64,000 nucleotides of DNA from Crambe crambe (GCA_963924555.1 OZ004592.1:6386001-6450000); one strand, 5' to 3'; positions 1 to 11,056 are shown, counted from the first letter of the stretch. Numbers and translations are program-made. Notes: generated by a model not told the origin, from the letters alone.

Positions 1-591
1 GGCTACTGCAGGACCTACATCACCAACTGCAATCCCGTCCATTGGTCCATCCATTGGCCACGTCATGGTGTAAGTACCATCATCATTCTTCTGTGGTGGG
101 TAACTTATAAAGTTGTCAAAGTAGAAAGAAACACGAGTAGAAGTATTTGGCACTCCAATCTCATCGAGGTGCTTCTCCACAAGCCCCTTGGCATCAAAAT
201 GAGGACATGGTTTTCCAATGATCCCCTTAACGTACTCGAGCCCACTGTACACAAGATGCTTCACTCCTTGTTTCTTGCAGATGTCACCGATGGCTTTCCC
301 TTGAGCTAGCTCCCTGTCATAAGCAGTTTCAAGATTCTCTGCCAACATGCCCCAGAAGTTAGTGACCCCAAACACGCCATAAGACCCAGTGATGGCTTTT
401 TCCAAACTTGCAACATCGTCCATGTTTTCCACTTGGACCATCTCTGCACCTTGGGCTTGGAGGCTTTTGGCTGTGGAGCCCTCTGGATTGCGAGTCACTC
501 CTCTCACTTTGAATCCTGCCTTTAGGAGAGCTAGGACAACTCCCTTTCCTTGTTGTCCAGTAGCAAGAAAGACGGTGATTAACTTAGCCAT
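1..591 (-). CDS. NmrA-like family protein, upstream copy (3' end outside window)
   Basis: This is the N-terminal ~197 codons of an NmrA-like NAD(P)-binding regulator, running off the window at position 1. The protein begins MAKLITVFLATGQQGKG, a Rossmann glycine motif near residues 9-17. It is nearly identical, base for base, to the complete copy at 3149-4045 at an offset of 3454; the differences are scattered substitutions (for example Ala for Thr at residue 2). No stop or frameshift is seen, so it looks functional as far as it is visible. The family (NMRAL1/HSCARG in vertebrates) senses NADPH and lacks dehydrogenase activity. The coding part is intronless, unlike nearly every other gene here. 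A TATA box lies upstream. Confidence 0.85.
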   Translation of the reverse strand, partial: MAKLITVFLATGQQGKGVVLALLKAGFKVRGVTRNPEGSTAKSLQAQGAEMVQVENMDDVASLEKAITGSYGVFGVTNFWGMLAENLETAYDRELAQGKAIGDICKKQGVKHLVYSGLEYVKGIIGKPCPHFDAKGLVEKHLDEIGVPNTSTRVSFYFDNFISYPPQKNDDGTYTMTWPMDGPMDGIAVGDVGPAVA

Positions 592-664
592 GTTTCCAGA
601 TTGACTGCAAAGAAAGACTTTGGATATTTGTGCTTGTCTTGAGAAGGTAGGGGACCCTTATCTA

Positions 665-935
665 GGGTACCTTTTTATACAGCATGCTGCTGCGCATAGC
701 ATGCTTGTTAGCTATGCTCATTAATTTTTATTTCCGGCCGCAGCAGTGACGTCGGTCGTCATACCTGCGCGCGCGGCCATCATGATATCATTTGTCACGA
801 CTTAGCTGAGCCTTATACAGCATGCATTGTTAGCTATGCTCATTAATTTTTATTTCCGGCCGCAGCATGCAGTGACGTCGGTCGTCATACCTGCGCGGCC
901 ATCATGATATCATTTGTCACGACTTACTTAGCTGA
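665..935. repeat. Tandem duplication (~145 bp) inside the NmrA-like promoter
   Basis: Two near-identical blocks, about 673-816 and 817-935, each run from a TTATACAGCATGC start through a TTCCGGCCGCAGCA segment, a GTGACGTCGGTCGTCATAC segment (CRE-like TGACGTC) and CATGATATCATTTGTCACGACTTA. The downstream copy of the gene has a single version of the block (about 4131-4250). The duplication is therefore private to the first copy. Confidence 0.75.
672..679 (-). promoter_or_regulatory. TATA box of the upstream NmrA-like copy
   Basis: On the minus strand the sequence reads TATAAAAA, about 80 bases before the ATG at 591. The same motif sits at the same place before the second copy (4126-4133). Spacing and conservation between copies support a core promoter with a 5' UTR of roughly 50 bases. 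Confidence 0.6.
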
Positions 936-1579
936 CTGTATACGCGTTGATCGTCACGCCTGGTGCTGACTACACATTGACACCTAAATTCCTTGTTTTT
1001 TTGTTTTTGTTTGGTTTGGTTATTTGTTGTTATTTTTCCGTTTGTTTGTTTTTGTTGTTGTCATTGTTCTTTGTGTTTTATTGTTGTTGAGCTATAGAAG
1101 GACATCTCAATAACATGGATAGCAAAACATGGTAAGTAACATGGGTGTCTTGATTCGGTGGAATGGACTAGTGGAATGGAATAGTGGAATGGAATACTGG
1201 AATGGTGGAATGCTCTAAAACTTAAAGGCTTATTTCATCATGATTGTCCAGCGCATTCAACTTTGGAGACTTCAGTGGCTTGCTCGATTTGCATGCTAGC
1301 CCCGTTCCCTGGCATGTACATGCATGCACTTTGCAGGTGGATCGAAAAAGGTACGCGTGGGAGGAAGAGAAGAAGAAGAAGAAGAAGAAGAAAATTTAAG
1401 CACGTGGCATTTGGTTGTTGTGTGAAGTTTGGTAACAGTTAGGCTAATCATGGTGTATCTATGGGCTGATCATAGCTTGACTCTTAAATCTGTTGACTCT
1501 TAAATCTGTGATTGCTAGCAACAATTGTACCAATTCAGATGCATCAGTGTGATGCAGTTAAAGGTGGATATAGCAGCTT

Positions 1580-2390
1580 TGTGTTAAATATAACCATGAA
1601 AAAATTGCTTTTGCAGAGGGTTGGAGTGCACAACACAAGAGATGTGATTATGTTGATATAGTTCCCTGAGGATGTTTGCTGAGTAATGAAAACACATATC
1701 TACATATCACTTGAAGGTAGCTAATAGGCATGCAGCTCTTGAGTATTGTATCTGTCATATGCTGAATCCCACATCCACATTCCATATTACCATCTGGTCA
1801 GACTGATACTGTAGCTATAAACTAATATTACTCAACATTTCTAGATATAGCTATAGCTACTCAAAAAAATGATGCCAGCATTATTTATCTGGGATCTTAC
1901 AAGTTCTATATTAGGTTTCAGTAATAACAATCACTTAATTAGCTATCATACATGCAATTGTTGGTACGGGCATGTTTGTTAGCATTGAAGAAATGAATTA
2001 TAGGTTGACTGGGCCTATAGCTAGCTAGCTACTAGCTAGATCAATAGTATTGGTAGTATTCTAGTCCAGTATTCCATTCCACTGTTCCCAATCCATGGCC
2101 CTACTAGCTACCTTCAAGTGATATGTAGATATGTTACTCAGCCATAGTAGTAGTCAACATTATCAACATGATCACGTCTCCTCTTGTGCACTGTATTCCA
2201 TTCCACTGTTCCCAATCCACAGGCCTATAGCTACTAGCTACCTTCAAGTGATATGTAGATATATTACTCAGCAAACATCCATAGTAGTAACAGGTGATCA
2301 ACATGATCATGTCTCCTCTTGTGCACTCCAACCCTCTGCAAAAGCAATTTTTTTTCATGGTTATGTTTAACACAAAGCTGCTACATCAAG
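1580..2390. repeat. Inverted repeat family (arms ~1580-1720 and ~2250-2390, extra partial copy ~2105-2200)
   Basis: The segment around 1598-1660 (ATGAAAAAATTGCTTTTGCAG...) is the imperfect reverse complement of 2294-2370 (...CTGCAAAAGCAATTTTTTTT). The same inverted unit recurs partially at about 2105-2200, sharing CTACCTTCAAGTGATATGTA and TCTCCTCTTGTGCAC with the 2240-2330 copy. This suggests a small non-autonomous repeat that inserted or duplicated several times. No coding capacity is seen. Confidence 0.6.
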
Positions 2391-2568
2391 AACAAAGATT
2401 CCATCCTTCTTGTTTCCTTACTTTTTTGAGCAGTGGTCATCCCTACATCTTTTTTCATTTCACGAAATGCTTTTTCCCTTATAATAATATATCATGAGAC
2501 CAGGATTTTTTGTAAGCTTATGTGTGTAGTTAGGGGACTTTTGAAAACACACATGGCTTTGTACAATT

Positions 2569-2726
2569 GTGACAGTCGAGGGTAGAAATCAAACTTTATT
2601 CACGCTTTCTACTTTTGAAAAAAAAAGTTCGAAAAGCAGAAATTTTTATTGTAGAGCATCAGTCATGACAAAAGTAAACTTTGACTAAAACGTGAATAAA
2701 GTTTGATTTCTACCCTCGACTGTCAC
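2569..2726. mobile_element. 158-bp element with perfect 36-bp terminal inverted repeats (MITE-like)
   Basis: Arms 2569-2604 and 2691-2726 are exact reverse complements over 36 bases, starting GTGACAGTCGAGGGTAGAAA. The 86-base AT-rich interior has no coding potential. This is the layout of a miniature inverted-repeat transposable element. I could not identify a clear target-site duplication, so the transposon superfamily is unassigned. Confidence 0.65.
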
Positions 2727-3148
2727 ACATGTTTAATATTCATCACATTAAAGCAAAAGGAGGAGACAAAATTATTCACTAGTTTCAAGGTTATCTGACA
2801 CAGCAAAGGGGGGGAGGGGGTTACAACCCTTCCCCCTGGATCCACCCATGAGAACAGCATGACTGTATAATATTTTTGCAAGCACATTCAGTTTAATAGA
2901 TTGACAGATTACAGCAAAAATCCCCATGCTACAGTCCTGCTCATTTCATTGTCACAAACCATCCTTAATAAAATCACATGTGTATACGTTCATCCATATA
3001 GCCATGCCCAGCAGTCATCACTAGCAAGTTATCACTATCATGTCATATAGAAAGGTTTCATCAGGACTTTTTTTGTTGAATAAATTAATCATTCAAAAAT
3101 AACTACCACTAGACAATAAAAATGTTCGGAAATTAAATTTTTACAACT

Positions 3149-4045
3149 TCAAGCCAACAGTTTATCCTTGTTCTTCTCAGCCCATGCTTTGAAATTGAGT
3201 GCAGCAAGATTCAGCTCACGGGTCAAAGGGATATTACGGTCAGGATTTCCAATGTTATAGAACTCAAAACTGGCAGCCATATACTCAGCTCCAGGGAAAG
3301 GAAACTTAGCAAAAACTTCTAGAGGTACCTGGTTGTAGTTGAGTGTTTTTCCTGTGACTTGACTTATGATAGCTGCATATTCAGTCATGGTGATTTTCTC
3401 TCTACTCAAGCCTATCTTCTTTCCGATATATTTTTGAGGATTACCGAAAATGGAGGCTACTGCAGGACCTACATCACCAACTGCAATCCCGTCCATTGGT
3501 CCATCCATTGGATACGTCATGGTGTAAGTACCATCATCATTCTTCTGTGGTGGGTAATTTATAAAGTTGTCAAAGTAGAAAGGAACACGAGTAGAAGTAT
3601 TTGGCACTCCAATCTCATCGAGGTGCTTCTCCACAAGCCCCTTGGCATCAAAATGAGGACATGGTTTTCCAATGATCCCCTTAGCGTACTCGAGCCCACT
3701 GTACACAAGATGCTTCACTCCTTGTTTCTTGCAGATGTCACCGATGGCTTTCCCTTGAGCTAGCTCCCTGTCATAAGCAGTTTCAGGATTCTCTGCAAAC
3801 ATGCCCCAGAAGTTAGTGACCCCAAACACGCCATAAGACCCAGTGATGGCTTTTTCCAAACTTGCAACATCGTCCATGTTTTCCACTTGGACCATCTCTG
3901 CACCTTGGGCTTGGAGGCTTTTGGCTGTGGAGCCCTCTGGATTGCGAGTCACTCCTCTCACTTTGAATCCTGCCTTTAGGAGAGCTAGGACAACTCCCTT
4001 TCCTTGTTGTCCAGTAGCAAGAAAGACGGTGATTAACTTAGTCAT
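3149..4045 (-). CDS. NmrA-like family domain-containing protein (NMRAL1/HSCARG type)
   Basis: This is a complete intronless gene of 298 residues, matching the length of vertebrate NMRAL1 (about 299). The N-terminal Rossmann motif is ATGQQGKG at residues 11-18, in place of the classical GxTGxxGG. The stretches KVRGVTRNP, QGAEMVQ, YSGLE, HFDAKG, IGVPNTSTR, MDGIAVGDVGP and IGLS follow the family in order. Such proteins are atypical short-chain dehydrogenases that bind NADP(H) and act as redox sensors, lacking the catalytic Tyr-Lys pair. The start at 4045 is fixed by homology and by the TATA box 80 bases upstream. It is the downstream member of a tandem pair. Lack of introns suggests origin by retroposition followed by segmental duplication, which is an inference. 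Confidence 0.9.
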   Translation of the reverse strand: MTKLITVFLATGQQGKGVVLALLKAGFKVRGVTRNPEGSTAKSLQAQGAEMVQVENMDDVASLEKAITGSYGVFGVTNFWGMFAENPETAYDRELAQGKAIGDICKKQGVKHLVYSGLEYAKGIIGKPCPHFDAKGLVEKHLDEIGVPNTSTRVPFYFDNFINYPPQKNDDGTYTMTYPMDGPMDGIAVGDVGPAVASIFGNPQKYIGKKIGLSREKITMTEYAAIISQVTGKTLNYNQVPLEVFAKFPFPGAEYMAASFEFYNIGNPDRNIPLTRELNLAALNFKAWAEKNKDKLLA

Positions 4046-4724
4046 GTTTCCAGATTGACTGCAAAGACAGACTTTGGATATTTGTGCTTGTCTTGAGAAG
4101 GTAGGGGACCCTTATCTAGGGTACCTTTTTATACAGCATGCTGGCATGCTTGTTATGCCGATTAATTTTTATTTCCGGCCGCAGCAGTGACCTCGGTCAT
4201 CATACCTGCACGGCCATCATGATATCATTTGTCACGACTTAGCTGACTGTATACGCGTTGGTCGTCACGCCTGGTGCTGACTACACATTGACACCTAAAT
4301 TCCTTGTTTTTTTTGTTTTTGTTTGGTTTGGTTATTTGTTGTTATTTTTCCGTTTGTTTGTTTTTGTTGTTGTCATTGTTCTTTGTATTTTATTGTTGTT
4401 GAGCTATAGAAGGACATCTCAATAACATGGATAGCAAAACATGGTAAGTAACATGCCCATGTTTGAAATTGAGTGCGGAAGGATTTTGACTCAATCTATA
4501 GGTTGGGACTGTCTTTCCACACAGCTTATGCACCTGCTACATTGTTTCAGTATCCTGTATACATTTGTTGTGAACTTTGGCTCAAAAGAAAACTGTCAAG
4601 TGTGATTTCCACACTGACAGCTCTTTGCACCACACCACATGCACAAACGATAGCTAGCTAGCTATAATATATATTTCATTGCGTTTGGTTTAATTTCATC
4701 ATTACAGTTTGAATTCATTGTCAG
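4046..4724. other. Intergenic: duplicated NmrA promoter, relic of a third unit, then the 5' flank of a peroxidase gene
   Basis: Positions 4046-4455 match the upstream flank of copy 1 (592-1144). At 4455 the match ends and a short stretch (about 4452-4484, CCCATGTTTGAAATTGAGTGC) resembles the 3' coding end of the NmrA gene itself (3181-3215), so it looks like a truncated third unit. The remainder up to the ATG at 4725 contains AGCTAGCTAGCTATAATATATA near 4651-4672, a possible AT-rich core promoter. Confidence 0.55.
4126..4133 (-). promoter_or_regulatory. TATA box of the downstream NmrA-like copy
   Basis: TATAAAAA on the minus strand, in the same context as the motif at 672-679 and about 80 bases before the start codon at 4045. 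Confidence 0.6.
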
Positions 4725-7700
4725 ATGTCTTTGAATACTCTACTCTTCCAGCTTGTGGCAGCATACAGCTGTCTACTGCTCTTTACTGTTGCCAGAGAGA
4801 CAATAAATGGTAAGGCAATAGTTTTATTGACAGTCACCCCTTATTATCTACATGCATGTATGCTATTTTCTCCCCATACTAGAAAGAGCAGTCATCATTA
4901 ACTCGGCAATAAAAGATGTGAAAGAGGAATTTTCCATCCTAAAAGCCAAGGCAAAGAATATTCTGGAGTCAAACTCACAAGGAAAAATGTATTCAGTCAA
5001 AATGGCAACTCCAGAAGCAAGGGCCCAGGGTAAAGCAAGCTTTATGTTTGAACGCATGATAGAAGTAGCAGAAAAGAGAATCATTCGTAACAATCGTCAA
5101 GTATCCCTGCAAGATGCTTCTGCTTTGACTGAGTCTCTGGCCATGGAGCTCTTTCATAAACCAGGAAGTGTCTTAACAAAGCAGGAAATTGCCAAGATCT
5201 ACCAGGAATCTGAATGTGCTGCAACAATAGCAACACCTAGCAACTGCAATGATCTTGCTTCTCGCAAACATCGCACAGCTGACGGAACCTGCAACAACCT
5301 CATCAATCCAATTCTCGGTGCTGCAAATACACGACTGCGGAGACTCATTCCATCGGCCTATGAGGATGGGATCAGCAGACCAAGGGGATTTCTACAAAAT
5401 ATTGGCTCTCCTCTTGTTCACAGTGGGCCATTTGAGCCTCCCAATCCGAGCCCTAGAATTGCAAGCTTGGTGATAGTGAGGGATATTCCAGTGAACGACA
5501 CAGATCACACACACTTGCTGATGCAGTGGGGGCAATTTTTTGATCATGACATCACTGCTGTCCCTGTACATGGGAACTGTCCAGCTGGATGTGAAATCAC
5601 AGAAGAAGATGAGGGAAGATGCTATCCTTTTCCAGTACCTCGAGATGATAAAGCCATACAAACCACCTCAAGAAAGTCTTCATTTGATTTCTGCCATCCA
5701 TTCCATCGCTCATTGGGAGTGTGTCCAACTGAAGATGAAAGTATTCTACCCAGAGAACAGCAAAACACGATCACACATTTCATAGATGGCTCAATGATTT
5801 ACCACCATGACAAAACCATCCAGCGAAATCTCATCAGAAATACAAGTTCTGATTCTGGACTGCTGCAAGTTGGCCCACCAGTACCTGGTGAGTAAAGGAG
5901 TCAGTCAGGGTTTCATCTACTGGGGGTGCAGGGGGGAAGCTTCCCCCCCTAAACTAATTAACTTCCCCCATGGCTACTCCCTTTGGTGACCACAGGTTGT
6001 TACATGTAGTCACCAAAGGGAGTAATCAGAGTAGTAAGCATTTTTGGCTTTGCGCTTCGCATGGGAGGGGGCACATCCCCCTCCCGCACCCTCCCCCTTG
6101 CTGTGGCCTACGATCGGTGAGCTTCCCCCCCCCCCCCCCCCAAGATGAAATTCCTTGATGAAACCTTGGTTTGGTTTGTTTCATAAGCTAATTTTATGAG
6201 AACTAATTCTATTGAAGAATTTTCATATGTTCCTATAGGCACAATGCAACCATCACTGCCTGACATCGACGTTATTGCCAATCCTGGTGTAGTGGGATGT
6301 CCTGTCCTCTCTCCACCATGTTTCTTAATGGGAGATTTTAGAGGCAATCAACACACCGCATTAATTGCCATGCATACCATCTGGGTCAGGGAACACAACC
6401 GGATCGCACGTTTCCTTCAGCAAAACAACCCTAACTACTCAGGAGACGAGATATTTCTGATAACACGAGAGATTGTTGCTAGTGAGATTCAGAAGATAAC
6501 GTATGAGGACTATCTTCCCATTATTCTAGGTGACAGTTTCTCATCACTGATCCCCAAGAATACTTCCTATGATGACACTATTGATCCCAGCATCCCCAAT
6601 GCTTTTGCTACTGCTGCTTATAGATTTGGACACAGTCAAATCCAGCCCTTCTTTGAGCGATTAAATGAAGCTTACACGTCAATCCCAGCTGGACCACTTT
6701 CTCTAGTGGATGCTTTCTTCAACATTAGTCACTACAGAAATAGTGGTGGGGCTGATCCTATCCTTCGTGGATTGCTATCCAAGGCAGCTAGGCAGGTTGA
6801 TGAATATCTCAGTAGCGTTCTCACCAACCACCTCTTTGCTAATGATGCCAGCAGTCCTGGTTTGGACTTGGCTGCTCTCAATATTCAACGAGGACGTGAC
6901 CATGGTCTTGCAACTTACCTGGCTTGGAAGCAGTGGGCAAAGGCAGAATGCAATATTGAGAGTGACTTCCATAGTGAGTTCACTGAAGTCCTATTTCTTC
7001 AAACCTACGGCAGCCTCAATGATGTAGATCTCTTTGTGGGAGGTCTTGCGGAAAGACCATTACCTGGTGGTTTAGTTGGGGCCACATTTGCTTGTATCTT
7101 TTCCAAGACATTCATCAGTCTTCGAGATGGCGACCGTTTCTTCTACGAGAATTCCGATCCTCAGACTGCAATTTTCAGCAAAGAGCAAAGAGATGAGATC
7201 AAAAAATCTTCATTATCTCGTGTGATCTGTGACAACTCTGATGGAATCACTGAAATCCAACCCAATGCCTTCCTTGCTAGTCAGCCCCGAGTGGCATGCA
7301 CGGGAATCCCTTCCATGGACCTGAGTGTGTGGAATGCAGTTCCACCCCCAACTGCCAATTTATGCTACATCAAAGTCCGTTCAAGAGCCAAGGGATCATA
7401 CTATGCTTTCAGTCAGAGATTCCGCGACACCAAATTCCACTTTCACCGTGAACGACTTCATGCTGATCAAGCAGTTTGCTATCCCATCAAATGCCCTCAA
7501 AATAATCGTCATGTTACACTAAGTATGGTGGGTCCAAAGACTCCAACCAGCTGTGCACTTGAAGTGAATGGCAATCTCCCATCGTCCAAGTCCAAATTTG
7601 CTCATGCTTATTTTCAAGATTTCACCACTAAAGAGATTGATCCTAGGTTCGGTGTTTATAAGGAAAACAGCCATTGTGCTCAAGGAAAGGCAGTGGCTCT

Positions 7701-7977
7701 GAACTATAATTGTAACTCTCTCATTCCACTGGCTAACGAGCAACAGGAAGGTGTCATTTTAGACGTTGATACAGATTTAAGGGGCCTCAAGCATCTGGTG
7801 GGTGATGACGAAAAAGAAATTATAAATGAAGTTGTAGGAGGCAATAACACCACATCCAAAGAAGAAATTATTCACCTCATGGAAGAGCTCATCACAGAAA
7901 CAATGAGAAGTGCTGAAGCCACGAAAGAGAATGACCTGGTGTCTGAACTGGAGCTATTTTTGAAGGAACTTGAATGA
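4725..7977 (+). CDS. Secreted animal haem peroxidase (peroxidasin/myeloperoxidase superfamily), first tandem copy
   Basis: Three exons: 4725-4809, 4883-5887 and 6239-7977, giving 942 residues. Exon 1 encodes a signal peptide (MSLNTLLFQLVAAYSCLLLF). Both introns are phase 1 and join codons cleanly. The peroxidase domain carries the distal haem motif WGQFFDHD (His about residue 250), a calcium-loop-like stretch after it, IWVREHNRIA, the proximal motif AYRFGHSQI (His about 495) and NIQRGRDHG (about 578). These enzymes use hydrogen peroxide to oxidise halides or tyrosines outside the cell. A C-terminal extension of ~250 residues with several Cys and an acidic tail is not a domain I recognise. There are no LRR or Ig domains, so it is not a full peroxidasin. 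Its closest relative here is the gene at 13719-17014. Confidence 0.9.
5888..6238 (+). repeat. Intron 2 of the first peroxidase, carrying an inverted-repeat insertion
   Basis: Most of this 351-base intron is a foldback sequence. ACTCCCTTTGGTGAC (5976-5990) pairs exactly with 6009-6023. The outer parts carry related GTTTCATC / GATGAAAC ends flanking G- and C-rich tracts, including a run of 17 C at 6125-6141. The equivalent intron in the second peroxidase is only 54 bases (15240-15293), so this is probably a MITE insertion. Confidence 0.55.
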
Positions 7978-8312
7978 CCAATTAACCTGTATAATATAGT
8001 CTGACAACAATAGAGATTGTATAGAAAATAGTCACATTAAGTAATTATCGTGCACCGCGTGTAGGCCTCGTGTACTGGAGATGTAGATCCTTTCCTAGGT
8101 CTATGTCTTCTAGGAGAGTGCACAGGCACAGTGCCACCAGTGACTTACTATCTTATCTAGTGTTGCAAGCTTTTAACCTGCCAAACCCATAAATCACTTG
8201 AGTCCTACTAATACTGTAGTTGATGTAATGTTCTAAAAAGAGAGAGGGGACAATCTGGCATCCTTCAAACTTCAATCCAACAGATGTCATCTGGATAGAT
8301 ATATAGCTAGAG

Positions 8313-8860
8313 TAAGTGATCAAAGATCGGACACCATGTATTATCGATACACTATATCTCAGGAACGACAGCACGGAGAACCAAGTTTAAACTACCAAAA
8401 TGGAGTACAAACCTTCCTTGTTCTGTCACCAAAAAATTGTTTTTGTACCTATTGTTATTTCAAAGCAATAGCTAGAAATGTAGCTTCACTCAAACCCATC
8501 TATATCTGGACGAAAAGTTCTATTTATGGACACCCATAAAAAAGACTTCTGAAATCAAAGCAATAAGTTTCTAAGCAATTTTCCCGAAGGGGTACACTGC
8601 TCTGGAACACCCTTGAATTATAACAGTGTAATTCTTCCTGGGTGTGGCTAATTCAGAGGTCGATTTTTAATGCGTCCGGGTACACACATGCGTAATGATG
8701 TCAGCAGGGGAAAGTGAGTTTATAGCAGGTTTGGTTAGGTTATGGGTACTCGTTTAGACTATCTAATTCCAAGTTTATCAGTAGCACTTACTGATCTCAC
8801 TAGGTAGCTAAAATATTTGATCTATCTCTATCTTTTATAATATTAATCATAGACCATTCC
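8313..8860 (+). repeat. Dispersed repeat family, copy A (forward)
   Basis: Starts near GATCAAAGATCGGACACCATG and runs through CATCTATATCTGGACGAAAAG, GGGTGTGGCTAATTCAGAGG and on to TATAATATTAATCATAGACC. Copy D at 12955-13507 is its reverse complement over essentially the whole length, so the unit is at least ~550 bp. No open reading frame spans it, so it is a non-autonomous element of unknown class. Confidence 0.75.
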
Positions 8861-9028
8861 AAAATCATGATCAAAAAATGGGATAAAAAATTAATTTTAG
8901 AAGTCTTTGTCAATGATAAGATAATAACCTTTCCCTCAAGCCGTTCAGAAACTCCTGTATCATCAGTTTCAAATTTCACTTCTCTACTGCTTTTTCAGGG
9001 TAACCAGAGCTTTGGACAGTGTGAATAC

Positions 9029-9340
9029 ACATTTCGTTTTGATGATAAGACACAGATCACCATAGTTGGATGTGTATACATGCAGGCAGGCTAACTATTG
9101 CCTTCCCGCCAAGTGCCCAGCCTCAACGAAATGGACTGCACTCAAGACTGATCTCTTCTTGGCCAGGCCCGGGCCCTTGCCTGTCATTGCCCTGACTCCC
9201 TTTCTTGTTTGGCTCTTTCTCGTTACAGCACTGGCTCTCTTTGTTGAGGCTGGGCACTTGGCGGGAAGGCAATAGCTAGCCCGCCTGCATGTATACACAT
9301 CCAACTATGGTGATCTGTGTCTTATCATCAAAACGAAATG
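9029..9340. mobile_element. Palindromic element with ~98-bp terminal inverted repeats
   Basis: Arms 9029-9127 and 9243-9340 are near-exact reverse complements (outermost ACATTTCGTTTTGATGATAA). They flank a 115-base G+C-richer core. The open frames of 69 codons on both strands beginning MDVYTCR arise only from this symmetry. The structure is that of a foldback or MITE-type transposon. No clear target-site duplication was found. Confidence 0.65.
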
Positions 9341-9523
9341 TAACAGGATTCTTGAAACTTTATGAATACCTTTTTGACTTTTATTAATGACACCAGATTC
9401 GTCTATCAATTCTGCTTATGCATTATGATAATGGAGCACTCAAAGAGAAGTTGTGGGACGCCAATTATTGAAGGATTCCCACCAATCTGAGGATACTGTC
9501 TTAATTCCTCAGTACTAAGGCCA

Positions 9524-9850
9524 TTACTTCCATGCGAGACCTAGGATATCCAATTGGGGGCTGCATGAGCTCAAGAGAAATAGCTCAAATCCTCTGTTGA
9601 GACATGCACGGTCCCACAGAGTGGATTCATGCTCCTCAGCTGTCTTGCACACGTTCATACCTCTGGCTACTGCTTCAAGAGTACTGCTCATACTTTCCTT
9701 TGGCCAGTTGTGAATATGCTGAATGTTCTGAAGAAGCGGTATACATAAACACAAAGTTTCATGGAAGATGAGGATACCTTCAAAATCCTCTCTTTTAAAG
9801 GACAGTATGGCAGCATTATTGAACTTGCTGGAGACAACCTTGACCTATTA
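9524..9850 (-). pseudogene. Possible coding relic of unknown family
   Basis: On the minus strand a frame of 76 codons (MCLCIPLLQNIQHIHNW...) stays open and extends upstream with coding-like composition for about 30 further codons. It has no start context, splice signals or family resemblance I can recognise. It sits among repeats. A fragment of a multicopy gene or of a transposon gene is possible, as is chance. Confidence 0.2.
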
Positions 9851-10059
9851 AATTCATGATAATTCTACTTGAGATCAGTTTAACTGCAGTGGCAATAGTC
9901 TACATAGCTAGCTAGAAGGCTAGTCAAATACTGTTCTACGTACAGATGTCTTCAAGTAGAGATATAGACTCCACCTTGCTAGTTTAGCCTTATAAAGCTA
10001 TACCTATATCCAAAATTAAAACTTACACTTAGATCCTCACTTGTTTCGATACAAAGCTC

Positions 10060-10490
10060 AATGGTTTTGACACAAAGCTTGTCAGCTGGCTCCAGTTATA
10101 ATTATGCATGCGCGTACTCGGACACATTAAATATCGAGGTCATTGTTGCAAGATTTACACTGTTATATCTTCAACAACTGTCAAGGATGTTCCAGAGCAG
10201 TGTACCACTTCGGGAAAATTGCTTAGTAACTTACTGCTTTGATTTAGAAGTTTCTTTTATGGGTGTAACTTTTCGTCCAGATATAGATGGGTTTGAGTGA
10301 AGCTACATTTCTAGCTATTGCTTTGAAATAACAACAGGTACAAAAACAATTTTTTGGTGACAGAACAAGGAAGGTTTGTACTCCATTTTGGTAGTTTAAA
10401 CTTGGTTCTCTATGCTGTTATCTCTGAGATATAGTGTATCGATAATACATGGTGTCCGATCTTTGATCATTAACTCTACATCTATATACA
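10060..10490 (-). repeat. Dispersed repeat family, copy B (inverted)
   Basis: This is the reverse complement of much of copy A. It ends GGTGTCCGATCTTTGATCA at about 10450-10470 and carries CTTTTCGTCCAGATATAGATGG at about 10268. It is shortened at its left end compared with copies A and D. Confidence 0.7.
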
Positions 10491-10639
10491 AAAGGTCTGA
10501 AGCAGCTCCTTTCCCATCCAGTGATTCTCTTTTGGCTGCCTAGGCAGTGCCTCCAACCTGTGAACTTTGATTTCAGTATAAAGTGCTCCTATTTTCATAA
10601 ATTTTCATCTAAATTTCTCAGTATTAAATTTCAGTAGTA

Positions 10640-11000
10640 AATGGTCAAAGATCGGACACCATGTATTATCGATACACTATATCTCAGGAACGACAGTACA
10701 TAGAACCAAGTTTAAATTACCAAAATGGAGTGCAAACCTTCCTTGTTCTGTCACAAAAAAAATTGTTTTAGTACCTGTTGTTATTTCAAAGCAATAGCTA
10801 GAAATGTAGCTTCACTTAAACCCATCTATATCTGGACGAAAAGTTCTATTTATGGACACCCACAATAAAGACTTCTGAAATCAAAGCAGTAAGTTACTAA
10901 GCAATTTTCCCGAAATGGTACACTGCTCTGGAACACCCTTGAAGATATAACTGTGAATCTTCCAACAGTGACCTGGGTGTGGCTGATTCGTCACATTATG
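10640..11000 (+). repeat. Dispersed repeat family, copy C (forward)
   Basis: Same orientation as copy A, from GGTCAAAGATCGGACACC to the GGGTGTGGCTGATTCG region near 10975. After that it stops matching, so the right-hand third seen in copies A and D is missing. Confidence 0.7.
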
Positions 11001-11056
11001 TCAAGGTATGCATCACAGTTAATAATTGAGAAAGAAAAAGAAAAAACCTAATTGAT

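Larger units (their letters stand above)
592..3148. other. Intergenic region between the two NmrA-like copies
   Basis: No convincing gene is present. Positions 592-1144 are the duplicated promoter and upstream flank, matching 4046-4455. From 1145 on the sequence is unique to this copy. It holds short GGAATGG-type repeats (1155-1210), a GAA run (about 1369-1393), an inverted repeat family at 1580-1720 and 2110-2390, and a 158-bp inverted-repeat element at 2569-2726. Short open frames here come from the inverted repeats. Confidence 0.6.

Noticed and set aside
9066-9304. Two 69-codon open frames on opposite strands, both starting MDVYTCR
   Set aside because: They are mirror products of the 98-bp inverted repeats; no splice or start context and no family.
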